Of a stretch of DNA of 64,000 nt, positions 42,637 through 51,137 are shown piece by piece (the stretch's first letter is position 1; each line of letters starts with the position of its first letter). The position numbers and the translations under genes are program-made. The DNA comes from Desulfomicrobium sp. UBA5193 (lineage in GTDB: Bacteria; Desulfobacterota; Desulfovibrionia; Desulfovibrionales; Desulfomicrobiaceae), in contig DHWB01000003.1 in assembly GCA_002412965.1 (NCBI GenBank), positions 788,945 through 852,944 of the forward strand, written 5' to 3'. The notes beneath the pieces were generated by a model. It did no database searches. It was given only the letters and a program-made list of their open reading frames with translations, and had not been told where the DNA came from.

Positions 42637-43614
42637 ATGTTTCTTGCGATTTCAGCGGTCGTGGTTGGTTTGGTGCTCCTTGTCTGGAGCGCCGATCGTT
42701 TTGTGGATGGATCCGCTTCGACAGCGCGGCATTTTGATATGCCACCACTTTTGATTGGCATGGTTATCGTCGGTTTTGGTACTTCCGCTCCGGAGATGCT
42801 CGTTTCCGCGCTTGCGGCCATGCAGGGAAATCCCGGCATTGCCCTTGGGAACGCCTATGGTTCCAACATTACGAATATCGCGCTCATTTTGGGCCTGACG
42901 GCGCTCATCAAGCCCATCAACGTGCATTCCCGCATCCTGCGCCAGGAATTGCCGATCCTCGTCGCCGTGACGCTTCTGGCCGCCGGGCAACTCTATGATG
43001 GCGAAGTCTCCCGCATGGATGCATGGGGGCTTTTGGGCGTATTCGGAGTGCTCATGGCGTGGACCGTTTGGCAGGGCCTGCGGGAAAAATCGGATGCCCT
43101 GGGCATCGAGATGGAGCAGGAGATGCGCGACAGCGTAATGCCGTTGCGCAAAGCGCTTGTCTGGCTGGTTTTGGGGCTGGCCATGCTGATCGCCAGTTCC
43201 CGTATCCTGGTCTGGGGTGCCGTTGAAATTGCCAGTATTTTCGGAGTCAGTGACCTGATTATCGGCCTGACTGTCATCGCCGTCGGCACTTCGCTTCCCG
43301 AATTGGCCTCCTCGATCATCGCCGCGCGCAAAGGTGAGCATGACATTGCCCTGGGGAACATCATCGGTTCCAATTTTTTCAATACGCTGGCAGTGGTCGG
43401 CTGTGCGGGAATCATATCCCCCATGGCCGCAGGGCCGGAGGTTTTCTCCCGGGATATCATGGTCATGACGGCGCTCACCGTGTCGCTCTTTGTCCTCGGA
43501 TATGGGTTTCGAGGCCCGGGATTGGGGAGAATCAACCGGTACGAGGGGGTTTTTCTGCTGGCGTGCTATATCGCCTACAACGCAAGCTTGGTCGTGAGCG
43601 TTTTCGGGGGCTGA
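42637..43614 (+). CDS. Calcium/sodium antiporter (YrbG/CaCA family)
   Basis: A 325-residue exchanger with two inverted halves of about five membrane spans. The alpha repeats are GFGTSAPEMLVS (about 47-58) with GNAYGSNITNIALILG, and AVGTSLPELASS with GNIIGSNFFNTLAVVG. These acidic residues and GSN motifs bind Na+/Ca2+. It extrudes Ca2+ using the Na+ gradient. ATG at 42637 is preceded by GGAG seven bases upstream. It is monocistronic. Confidence 0.95.
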   Translation: MFLAISAVVVGLVLLVWSADRFVDGSASTARHFDMPPLLIGMVIVGFGTSAPEMLVSALAAMQGNPGIALGNAYGSNITNIALILGLTALIKPINVHSRILRQELPILVAVTLLAAGQLYDGEVSRMDAWGLLGVFGVLMAWTVWQGLREKSDALGIEMEQEMRDSVMPLRKALVWLVLGLAMLIASSRILVWGAVEIASIFGVSDLIIGLTVIAVGTSLPELASSIIAARKGEHDIALGNIIGSNFFNTLAVVGCAGIISPMAAGPEVFSRDIMVMTALTVSLFVLGYGFRGPGLGRINRYEGVFLLACYIAYNASLVVSVFGG

Positions 43615-43651
43615 TAATTCAAACGCCGTCCGTAACCGCCAGATTTACGCA

Positions 43652-43693
43652 ACAACAAAGCCCCCGGATCATCATGACCGGGGGCTTTGTTGT
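43652..43693. terminator. Bidirectional terminator
   Basis: Perfect 16-bp arms ACAACAAAGCCCCCGG (43652-43667) and CCGGGGGCTTTGTTGT (43678-43693), between the convergent antiporter and rhodanese genes. Confidence 0.85.
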
Positions 43694-43738
43694 GTGGTGC
43701 CGGTTACATGTCCGGCACAGCTCTTTGGGATGATTGAG

Positions 43739-44263
43739 TTACTTGACTTCGCCGATGGGAAATCCCGCGCCCTTCCAGGCGAAGATCCCGCCGGGGAAGC
43801 GGTAGACATTCTTGTAGCCGAGCTTCTTGGCCCAGATCGCGCCGTTGTGGCTGCGTGTGCATTTGACGAAGCCGCAGTAGATGACGATGGGCTTGTCCTT
43901 GTCCGGGCCGAGCATGGCTTCGAAATCGGCCTGGGTCTTGCCTGCGGTCTCCTTGACGTCCCATTCGGGCATGGCCGGGATGGGGAAGAGAAACTGCAGT
44001 GCGCCAGGCACATGCTCTTTCTTGTAGCTGTCCTCGTACGGCATGGTGTCGATGATGACCATGTCCGTTTTGTCGTCGGTCATTTTCTTGAGTTCCGCCG
44101 TCGTGACCAGATCATAGCCGCCTGCATTGGTGTCCCGGAAAAGCTTCACCGCTTCGGCTTCCTTGGTTGTTTCGGCCTCGAACTTGGAATCGAAGAGGGC
44201 GAAGGAGGGGCTGGCGAGCAGCACGCAGGCCATGGTCAAAATGAGGGCGATCGTCTTTTTCAT
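43739..44263 (-). CDS. Periplasmic rhodanese-domain protein
   Basis: A 174-residue single rhodanese domain with a signal peptide (MKKTIALILTMACVLLASPSFA). The catalytic cysteine is in the loop YCGFVKCTRS, preceded by IDTMPYEDSYKKEHVPGA and followed by the C-terminal YRFPGGIFAWKGAGFP. Rhodaneses carry sulfur as a persulfide. The export signal and coupling (ATGA) to a MauE/DoxX-type membrane protein suggest a periplasmic sulfur or thiol redox role. Confidence 0.9.
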   Translation of the reverse strand: MKKTIALILTMACVLLASPSFALFDSKFEAETTKEAEAVKLFRDTNAGGYDLVTTAELKKMTDDKTDMVIIDTMPYEDSYKKEHVPGALQFLFPIPAMPEWDVKETAGKTQADFEAMLGPDKDKPIVIYCGFVKCTRSHNGAIWAKKLGYKNVYRFPGGIFAWKGAGFPIGEVK

Positions 44264-44763
44264 GCGGCTTCTTCCTTGAAAATAGAGGTTTTGATGGACT
44301 GATATTTATTGGCAAAGTTACCTGGACGCACGCCCAGAAACCTCCGCCACAGGTACAGTGTTCCCGCGCATCCGAGCATGATCAGATCCCGCCACAGTGC
44401 GCCGCGAATGCCAGCGTAGGCTTCGCCCTCAAGGTCGCCGGGACCGTAGCAGCCGCAGTCGATGTCCAGGCCCATGTGCATCCCGTAGCCGAGTACGGTG
44501 ATGAACATGAGGATCATGAGGGTGATGAGCCCAAGGCTGCCCCGGATGTCGAAAATGAGCGCCACCGCGCCGATAATCTCCAGCATCGGCAGGAAAATGG
44601 CCACGGGCAGGACCAGCGGTCCGGGCAGGATGCCGAAGGCGTCGATGGTCACGGCGAAGGTCATGGGGTCCTGAATCTTGATGATTCCGGCCACCAGGAA
44701 GGACAGGGCCAGCCCGACCCGGACCATGGCGTAGGACCAGTGTTTCCAGCAAAAGGGGATCAT
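44260..44763 (-). CDS. MauE/DoxX-type membrane protein
   Basis: A 167-residue protein with four predicted spans, matching the DoxX-like/MauE group: LALSFLVAGIIKIQDP in the first span, LPMLEIIGAVALIFD in the second, and a vicinal pair in DIDCGCYGPGDLEG after the third. The Cys-Gly-Cys suggests a thiol-disulfide or electron-passing role to a periplasmic partner, plausibly the coupled rhodanese. Methylamine metabolism itself is not implied; no mau genes are present. Confidence 0.85.
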   Translation of the reverse strand: MIPFCWKHWSYAMVRVGLALSFLVAGIIKIQDPMTFAVTIDAFGILPGPLVLPVAIFLPMLEIIGAVALIFDIRGSLGLITLMILMFITVLGYGMHMGLDIDCGCYGPGDLEGEAYAGIRGALWRDLIMLGCAGTLYLWRRFLGVRPGNFANKYQSIKTSIFKEEAA

Positions 44764-44941
44764 GGGGAGAATATCTGACCTGACGGAGGCTTGCGGTCAA
44801 ATCGTTCTTTCGGATCAAAGAGGCGGATTGATATTGATTTTACTGATGATTGTCGGCGTGTGGCGATTTATGGGTAGCCGAGAGCTCGCTGAAGGCAGGT
44901 TTATCGCTTTCGCTGGAATCCCATGCCTCCGGCTGCAGCCG

Positions 44942-45664
44942 TTATGTTTCGGAAATGGAATCAGGCGTCGAGGGCTCAAGAGGATCAAGCGCAACCGGGG
45001 ATATGTGCGCGGCGAAGTCGCACGCGGCGTGGAACACGGTCCAATCCCCGCTGTAGGGATGGAAGAGGCCGAGCTGGCTCGCATGGAGCATGAGGCGCTC
45101 TCCTGGCCTCTGCTCGCCATAGAGATTGTCGCCCAGGATGGGGTGGCCAAGGCTGGCCATGTGTACCCGCAGCTGGTGCGAGCGACCGGTGTGGGGCCGC
45201 AGGAGGACGAGGGTGAAATGCCGGGATCTTTCCAAAATCTCGTATTGCGTCAGGGCCGGTTTGCCCGTGGCGTGGCAGACCATCTGGCGGGGGCGGTTGG
45301 GCCAGTCGCAGATGAGCGGCAGATCGACCAGTCCGGAATCTTCGGACATCACTCCCCGGACCAGGGCCAGATAGACCTTGCGGGTCTTGCGGTCCTGGAA
45401 CTGCTGACGCAGGACCGCCTCGGCCTTGCGCCGGGTGGCTACGACCAGCACGCCGGAGGTGCCCAGATCCAGGCGATGCACGGCCTGGGCGCACGCGTGG
45501 ATTTCGCGCACCCGCGACAGGGCCGAGTCGAACAGGTCCGGGGTGCGGCCGGGCACGGACAGCAGGCCGCTCGGCTTGTTGAGCACCACCATGTCCCGGT
45601 CTTCGTGGATGAAGACCAGCCTGGGTTCTGTGGGGGGGGCGTAGAGCAACGGTTCCAGGGGCAT
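44942..45664 (-). CDS. RluA-family pseudouridine synthase
   Basis: A 240-residue rRNA/tRNA pseudouridine synthase. The catalytic aspartate is in HRLDLGTSGVLVVA; MVVLNKPSGLLSVPGRT, PHTGRSHQLRVHMASLGHPILGD and KVYLALVRG are family signatures. There is no S4 domain, as in RluA (dual 23S/tRNA-U32) and unlike RluC/D. It is the last gene of the tesA-led leftward operon, 2 nt after the solute-binding protein; the start at 45664 was chosen from the family N terminus. Confidence 0.9.
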   Translation of the reverse strand: MPLEPLLYAPPTEPRLVFIHEDRDMVVLNKPSGLLSVPGRTPDLFDSALSRVREIHACAQAVHRLDLGTSGVLVVATRRKAEAVLRQQFQDRKTRKVYLALVRGVMSEDSGLVDLPLICDWPNRPRQMVCHATGKPALTQYEILERSRHFTLVLLRPHTGRSHQLRVHMASLGHPILGDNLYGEQRPGERLMLHASQLGLFHPYSGDWTVFHAACDFAAHISPVALDPLEPSTPDSISET

Positions 45665-45666
45665 GG

Positions 45667-46452
45667 TCAATGCGGGCTGGGCGCGAGCAGATGCTGCTGA
45701 TCGGTCAGGGCGGTGATGGCGGCGTTGATGTCTTCGATCATGTCCGGGGGCACGCTCTTGCTGAAGATGAGATACCGGGGATTTCCGCTGGGAATATCCT
45801 TCACGTGCAGGGCGACAAAGTCGCTTGCGTTGACCTGCGCGGAGCGCAACAGGTTGGGGATCTCTTCCGGGGTCACCAGCATGTACGAGGCCCGCTGCGA
45901 AAGCAGCAGCTTGAGCAGGACGTCGTTCGTGGTGGGGATGACCACGGAACGGACCGGGATGGACTGCAGCAGACGGTCGACATAACTCCCGTAGGAAAAA
46001 GACGCCATGCGGGCCATGATCAGGGACTTGTCCCAAAAGATATCCGCCAGGGTTTCGTGCTGGTCGATTTTTTCGGCCAGGGCGCGGGTGGTCAGCACGA
46101 CCATGGGGGTGTCCCGGTAGATGGGAAGGCTGAAATGGGCGAAGGATTCGCGCTCGGGGTTCTTGAACCAGCCGATTGAGCAGGTGGGAGACTGGTTATG
46201 GCGCAGCTCCTCGAGGATGCGGTTGGGAGGCAGGGGGGCGTAGGAGGCCGGGACGCCTGCCTGTTCAAGGATGCGCATGGTCAGTTCGAGCAGGAAGCCC
46301 CTGGGTCGGCCGCTTTCCGTCCAGTAATAGGGCGGGCGTTCCAAATAGGACACCTTCAGCTGGATTGGCTCCTGGGCTGTGGCCGCGCCAGGAATGAGCA
46401 GGAGCAGCAGGGGAAGCAGAAGCAGCGCCTTCCGCAGTGCTCCACGTGTCAT
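45667..46452 (-). CDS. Periplasmic solute-binding protein, family 3-like
   Basis: A 261-residue protein with a signal peptide (LLLLPLLLLLIPGAATA) and a two-lobed binding fold of the SBP family 3 type (LKVSYLERPPYYW, GFLLELTMRILEQAG, later ASYMLVTPEEIPNLL). No transporter genes adjoin it, so it may be a stand-alone sensor or an orphan binding protein; the sequence resembles two-lobe proteins linked to signalling as much as amino-acid uptake. It overlaps the preceding gene by ATGA. Confidence 0.8.
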   Translation of the reverse strand: MTRGALRKALLLLPLLLLLIPGAATAQEPIQLKVSYLERPPYYWTESGRPRGFLLELTMRILEQAGVPASYAPLPPNRILEELRHNQSPTCSIGWFKNPERESFAHFSLPIYRDTPMVVLTTRALAEKIDQHETLADIFWDKSLIMARMASFSYGSYVDRLLQSIPVRSVVIPTTNDVLLKLLLSQRASYMLVTPEEIPNLLRSAQVNASDFVALHVKDIPSGNPRYLIFSKSVPPDMIEDINAAITALTDQQHLLAPSPH

Positions 46453-47159
46453 TGCAGGAGCTCCGAAGAGACTGCGGGTTCGAACACTCCGAGCTGGTCC
46501 AGCTGCCAGGCGACATTCTTGCCGATCATCTGCCGTTTGCGCACGGTGATCCACCAGATCCCCTTCCAGCGCCATCCGGGTATGGACATGACATACTTGG
46601 CCTGGCGCTTGAGCGAAATGGCGATGAGCTCCGTGGTGCTCTCCGTCCTGTCCTGGGGTGCAAGGCCGGTGCGCCGTTCCAGCGTCGCGCGGCCCTGCAG
46701 GTGCAGTTCGAGGAGTTGGGTCAGCGAGGACGCCGGAAAGCTCTGAATGAAGGCGCCGGGTACGGCTGGAAGCGTATGGGCATCCGGAGCGTTGGTCGTG
46801 GTCACTCCGGTTTTGTCATCATAAATGGTGACCAGTTCCACGAAGTGCTTGCCTAGGCCGAAGTAGAAAACCAGATAGGTCTTGTCCCCGGTGTTTTTCC
46901 AGGTCCGGCAAAAGAGGGACTGTTCCTTGGAAGCAATCTGGAAATCGAACATGACGTCTTCCTCGAAGCCGTGTTCCCCGGCCCAGTCCTCTGCCTGCCG
47001 CAGAGGGGCGCGCATGTCCTGCTCATGCGGGACATGGGTGCGCAGGATGATGCGTTCCGAGGGGTTGGCCAGGGCGTCGACCGTGACCTGCATGATTCTC
47101 ATGGAAAGATACCATACTCCGGCGAAACCGGCCAACATGAGGATGGGCAGGATGGTCAT
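46449..47159 (-). CDS. Membrane-anchored protein of unknown function
   Basis: A 236-residue protein with one N-terminal span (ILPILMLAGFAGVWYLSM) and a soluble remainder of mixed alpha/beta character (YLVFYFGLGKHFVELVTIYD, VPGAFIQSFPASSLTQLLEL). No family is recognised. It is translationally coupled to the solute-binding protein and lies 37 nt after tesA. ATG at 47159 places the positively charged residues correctly for a membrane anchor. Confidence 0.75.
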   Translation of the reverse strand: MTILPILMLAGFAGVWYLSMRIMQVTVDALANPSERIILRTHVPHEQDMRAPLRQAEDWAGEHGFEEDVMFDFQIASKEQSLFCRTWKNTGDKTYLVFYFGLGKHFVELVTIYDDKTGVTTTNAPDAHTLPAVPGAFIQSFPASSLTQLLELHLQGRATLERRTGLAPQDRTESTTELIAISLKRQAKYVMSIPGWRWKGIWWITVRKRQMIGKNVAWQLDQLGVFEPAVSSELLQ

Positions 47160-47196
47160 GATTTCTCCAGCATGTAAGGCCGGGATTGCATTGTGG

Positions 47197-47847
47197 TCAT
47201 GAACGGCTCTTCTCCAGGATGTCCAGTTCTTCCAGAACCAGGGGCAGGATGCCGTCCACGATGCGCGCCACTCCCGAGGCATTGGGGTGCAGGCCGTCAT
47301 CAAGGACCATCTTCTGCTCCCCTATAACTCCTTCCAGGAAAAAAGGGTACAGGGTCAGCTCATGCTTTTCGGCCAGATCGGAAAACACTGTCTGGAATTG
47401 CCTGCGATATGCCTCTCCCCAATTGACCGGAGCGCGCATCCCGGCCAGTATGACCCTTGCTCCGGCCTGTCTGCATTGCTCGATCATGGCGTCCAGATTG
47501 GCGTGCATGGTGGCCGGGTCCAGGCCGCGCAGGCCGTCGTTGGCGCCAAGCTCCAGCACGACCAGGTCGGGCTTGTCCTGCAGGGACCACGCCAGCCGGG
47601 CCAGGCCGCCGCTGGTGGTATCGCCGGAAAGACCGGCGTTGGTGACCCGAACGGACCGGCCCTCGCCTATGAGGCGTTTCTCCAGTTGCGCGGCGAAGGA
47701 CTGGGAGGCGGGCAGGTTGTAGCCTGCGGTCAGGCTGTCACCGAAGGCGAGAATGTGCAGGGTCGAGTCCGCGCTGGCGGGCCGTGCCGGGCAGATCAGA
47801 ATGAGCGCCGTGGCCCAGGCGATACCCCATAAAAGGATGGATGACAT
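47197..47847 (-). CDS. tesA: SGNH-family esterase/lysophospholipase TesA
   Basis: A 216-residue secreted SGNH hydrolase. A signal peptide spans about 1-26. Block I is AFGDSLTAGYNL (nucleophile serine), block II NAGLSGDTTSGG, block III LGANDGLRG and block V DGLHPNASG with catalytic Asp and His. It is the periplasmic acyl-CoA thioesterase I/protease I/lysophospholipase L1 type. Its start codon overlaps that of ybbA on the other strand in a shared CATG; the divergent tesA/ybbA-ybbP arrangement also occurs in E. coli. Confidence 0.93.
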   Translation of the reverse strand: MSSILLWGIAWATALILICPARPASADSTLHILAFGDSLTAGYNLPASQSFAAQLEKRLIGEGRSVRVTNAGLSGDTTSGGLARLAWSLQDKPDLVVLELGANDGLRGLDPATMHANLDAMIEQCRQAGARVILAGMRAPVNWGEAYRRQFQTVFSDLAEKHELTLYPFFLEGVIGEQKMVLDDGLHPNASGVARIVDGILPLVLEELDILEKSRS

Positions 47848-48520
47848 GAATATTCCTTCTGTTGTGCTTGAAGACGTTCATTTGACGCTAACCGCCGGCT
47901 CGGGGCCGGTCAACATCCTGAGCGGGGTAAACCTGCGGGTGGAGCAGGGGGAAACCCTGGCCGTGGTCGGGCCGTCGGGCTCGGGCAAGACGACCATGCT
48001 CATGCTCATGGCCGGCCTGGAACGCCCGTCGTCCGGCCAGGTGCGGCTGGCGGGAGTTGATCTGACGGGCATGAGCGAGGACGAGCTGGCGCGTTTTCGG
48101 CGCGAAAATCTGGGCATCGTCTTTCAGGCCTTTCATCTCATCCCGACCATGACCGCGCTCGAAAACGCGGCCCTGCCTCTGGAGTTCGCCCACCACCCCA
48201 ATGCCAAGACAAGGGCCATGGACGCCCTGGAACAGGTCGGCCTCGGTCATCGCGGGACTCATTATCCGGCCCAGCTGTCCGGCGGCGAACAGCAGCGCGT
48301 GGCCCTGGCCCGCGCCTTTGCCGCGCGGCCGCGCATCATCCTGGCCGACGAGCCCACGGGCAACCTCGACGAGGATACGGGCGGGCGCGTCATGGAGCTG
48401 CTCTTTACCCTGCAGGCCGAAGAAAACGCGACTTTGGTCCTGGTCACCCACGACCGCTCCCTGGCCGAACGCTGCGACCGGGTGGTGACCATGCACTCGG
48501 GCCGCATGGAGGAGCGATGA
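47846..48520 (+). CDS. ybbA: ABC transporter ATP-binding protein YbbA (LolD-like)
   Basis: A 224-residue ATPase: Walker A GPSGSGKTT (about 43-51), Q-loop IVFQAFHLIPTMTA, signature LSGGEQQRVALARA, Walker B ILADEPTGNLDEDTG and switch histidine VTHD. It pairs with the FtsX-type permease that follows with ATGA overlap. ATG at 47846 has AAGGAT upstream inside the divergent tesA. Such MacB/LolCDE-like machines act mechanically on periplasmic or lipid cargo rather than classical import. Confidence 0.95.
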   Translation: MNIPSVVLEDVHLTLTAGSGPVNILSGVNLRVEQGETLAVVGPSGSGKTTMLMLMAGLERPSSGQVRLAGVDLTGMSEDELARFRRENLGIVFQAFHLIPTMTALENAALPLEFAHHPNAKTRAMDALEQVGLGHRGTHYPAQLSGGEQQRVALARAFAARPRIILADEPTGNLDEDTGGRVMELLFTLQAEENATLVLVTHDRSLAERCDRVVTMHSGRMEER

Positions 48521-51045
48521 ACCGCCAGGACTGGGCCTTGGCCCTGACTCTGTGTCGCAGGGAGTTGCGCGGGGGCCTGCGCGGTTTCGGCGTGTTTCTG
48601 GGCTGCCTTTTCCTGGGCGTGCTCGCCATCAGCGCCGTGGGATCCCTGGGCCGCGCCTTGGAGGCGGGGCTGGAAGGCGACGCCAAGGCCATTTTGGGCG
48701 GCGACGTGAGCGTCAGCCTGACCTCGCGTGATCTCAGCGAGTCCGAACGCACCCATCTGCGCGGCCTCGGCACCCTGAGTCAGACCCTGTCCACGCGGAC
48801 CATGGCCAGATCGCAGCGGGACGGCAAGCCTGCTTCCGTGCTGGTGGAGCTGAAGGGTGTGGACAGCCTCTATCCCCTGTATGGCCGGGTGGAGCTTGAG
48901 AGCGGCGGCGAGGTGCGGGAGCTGCTGGCTGTGGATGGGGGCCTGCCCGGAGCCGTGGCCGATCGCGACCTGCTGGTGCGTCTGGGGCTTGAGGTCGGAG
49001 ACGAGCTTGCCGTGGGCGAGGTGCGTTTTGCGCTGCGCGGCGTCGTTGTCCGCGAACCCGACCGGGTCATGGAATTTTTCAGCCTGGGGCCACGGCTCAT
49101 GGTCGGGGCCGAGGCTTTTCGTCAAACCGGGCTGGCCGAGCCGGGCAGCCTGTTCCGCATTGAGTACCTGCTGCGGCTTGACGGCGACAGGGCCGCGCAG
49201 GTGGCGGAGGGAATCCGCACGGCATATCCCGATTCGGGCTGGCGGGTGCGCGACTATGCCCGCGCCGCGCCGCGCGTGCGCACCATTCTGGAGCGCATGA
49301 GCGTGGACCTGACCCTGGTCGGCCTTGGTGCGCTCCTGGTCGGAGGGCTCGGCATCGCGGGCGGGGTGCGCGGGTATCTGGGCGGGCGGTTGACCCACAT
49401 GGCGGCCATGAAGTGCATGGGCGGTTCAAGCAGTGTCCTGTTTGTGTCCTACCTCATGCAGGTCCTCTTTCTGGGTTTCCTCGGCGCCTGCGCGGGGATG
49501 CTCGCCGGGAGCCTTGTGCCGTGGCTGGGAGCCCGCTTTTTTGCAGAGATCCTGCCCATTCAGGTCCAAAGCGGGGTTTATGTCGCGCCCCTGGTCCAGG
49601 CCGCTCTTTTCGGCCTGGGCACGACCCTGGCCTTTTCGATGCAGCCCCTGTTTCGAGCGGTCATGGTCCGGCCTTCGGGCATTTTCCGGGGCTACATTTC
49701 CGCTGACATGGAGCGCATGCCCCGCGCCGCCATCCTGCCCACGGTCTGCGCTTTCGTCCTTCTGGCCGTGATGGTCTTCTGGTTCGCGGGCAACACGAAG
49801 CTGTCCTCCTGGTTCGTGGGCGGCACGCTCATGGCCTTTGTGCTGTTCAAGGGGCTGGCCCGCGTCATCCGCTGGCTGGCGAGCAAGGCGCCGCGGCTGC
49901 CCTGGACAAGCTGGCGCATCGGCGTGGCCAACATCCACCGTCCCGGTTCTCCGGGCGTGAGCCTGGTCTTCGCCCTGGGCTTCGGCCTGACCGCGCTGGT
50001 GGCCGTGGTCATGGTCAACGCGAGCCTGACCAGAGCCCTGACCGACGAATTGTCGGAGGAAGCGCCCGCCTTTTTCTTCATGGACATTCGGCCGGATCAG
50101 GTCGCCCCGTTTCGAGCCATGATCGAGGGCACGCCCGGCGTGTCGCGCCTGGATCTGCGCCCCATGATCCGTGGCCGCATCGTGCGCATCGGCGACACGC
50201 CCGTCGAAAACGCAACCGTGGCCGAGGACGTGGCCTGGGCCGTGCGCGGGGATCGCGGCCTGTCCTACAGCGAGAGCTTCCCGGCAGGCAGCACCCTGCT
50301 GCGGGGCGAGTGGTGGGAGAAGGGCTATTCCGGCCCGCCGCTCATCTCCCTGACCTCGGATCTGGCCAGCGGCTTCGGCGTCGACGTGGGCGACACGCTG
50401 ACCGTCAACATCCTGGGCCGCAACCTGACTGGGACCATCTCAAGCATCCGCGAGGTCAACTGGCGGACCCTGGCCATGCAGTTCGCCATCATCTTTTCCC
50501 CCGGCACCCTGGACCAGGCTCCGCAGACGTGGCTCGGGGCCGCCTACGGCGTGGATGAGGAAGACGGGCTCTTTGCCCGCGCCACGGCGGCCTTTCCGGA
50601 AGTGGCAGTGGTCACCATCCGCGACGTGCTCGACAACGCGGCCGTGCTCATGACCCGCACGGCCCGGATTTTCCAGGTCATGGCCGGCGTGGCGCTCCTG
50701 GTCGGGTTTCTGGTCCTGGCCGGAGCTTTTTCGGCGGACCAGCACCGGCGCATCTACGACAGCGTCATCTACAAGGTCTGCGGGGCCACACGCCGGGACA
50801 TCCTGGCCATCCTCGTGGCCGAGTTCTCCCTGGCCGGACTGTTCACGGGCCTGGGCAGCCTTGCCCTGGGCACGCTCACGGCCTGGGGCGTGGTTCAGGG
50901 GCTCTTGCGCATGCAATTCATCCCGGATCTGACCATGGGCCTCCTGACCGTGCTGGCCGGTGTGGCGGTGTCGCTGGTCATGGGCCTGCTCGGAACCTGG
51001 CGGGTGCTGGGCAAGAAGGCCGCGCCGTTCCTGCGCAACGAGTGA
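48517..51045 (+). CDS. ybbP: FtsX-like permease YbbP
   Basis: An 842-residue permease with two FtsX domains. An N-terminal span (FGVFLGCLFLGVLAISAVGS) is followed by a MacB-type periplasmic domain, then three-span blocks near 265-380 (TLVGLGALLVGGLGIAGGV onward), further spans near 410-445 and 480-505, a second periplasmic domain, and the final FtsX block near 710-835. It is an ABC permease of the YbbAP class. Coupling with ybbA and divergence from tesA match the conserved neighbourhood. Confidence 0.93.
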   Translation: MNRQDWALALTLCRRELRGGLRGFGVFLGCLFLGVLAISAVGSLGRALEAGLEGDAKAILGGDVSVSLTSRDLSESERTHLRGLGTLSQTLSTRTMARSQRDGKPASVLVELKGVDSLYPLYGRVELESGGEVRELLAVDGGLPGAVADRDLLVRLGLEVGDELAVGEVRFALRGVVVREPDRVMEFFSLGPRLMVGAEAFRQTGLAEPGSLFRIEYLLRLDGDRAAQVAEGIRTAYPDSGWRVRDYARAAPRVRTILERMSVDLTLVGLGALLVGGLGIAGGVRGYLGGRLTHMAAMKCMGGSSSVLFVSYLMQVLFLGFLGACAGMLAGSLVPWLGARFFAEILPIQVQSGVYVAPLVQAALFGLGTTLAFSMQPLFRAVMVRPSGIFRGYISADMERMPRAAILPTVCAFVLLAVMVFWFAGNTKLSSWFVGGTLMAFVLFKGLARVIRWLASKAPRLPWTSWRIGVANIHRPGSPGVSLVFALGFGLTALVAVVMVNASLTRALTDELSEEAPAFFFMDIRPDQVAPFRAMIEGTPGVSRLDLRPMIRGRIVRIGDTPVENATVAEDVAWAVRGDRGLSYSESFPAGSTLLRGEWWEKGYSGPPLISLTSDLASGFGVDVGDTLTVNILGRNLTGTISSIREVNWRTLAMQFAIIFSPGTLDQAPQTWLGAAYGVDEEDGLFARATAAFPEVAVVTIRDVLDNAAVLMTRTARIFQVMAGVALLVGFLVLAGAFSADQHRRIYDSVIYKVCGATRRDILAILVAEFSLAGLFTGLGSLALGTLTAWGVVQGLLRMQFIPDLTMGLLTVLAGVAVSLVMGLLGTWRVLGKKAAPFLRNE

Positions 51046-51137
51046 GGCGGGGCTGAGCGTTCAAATTGCGGGGAGTGCGCATTCCCGGCGAGCGGTTTCG
51101 GATCCGGTCACCTGAACACGCGTGCGATAATTCAGGA

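Noticed and set aside
44260..44763. Methylamine utilisation (mau) cluster suggested by the MauE-like protein
   Set aside because: No other mau genes are present; the MauE/DoxX fold is shared by many unrelated thiol-linked membrane proteins.
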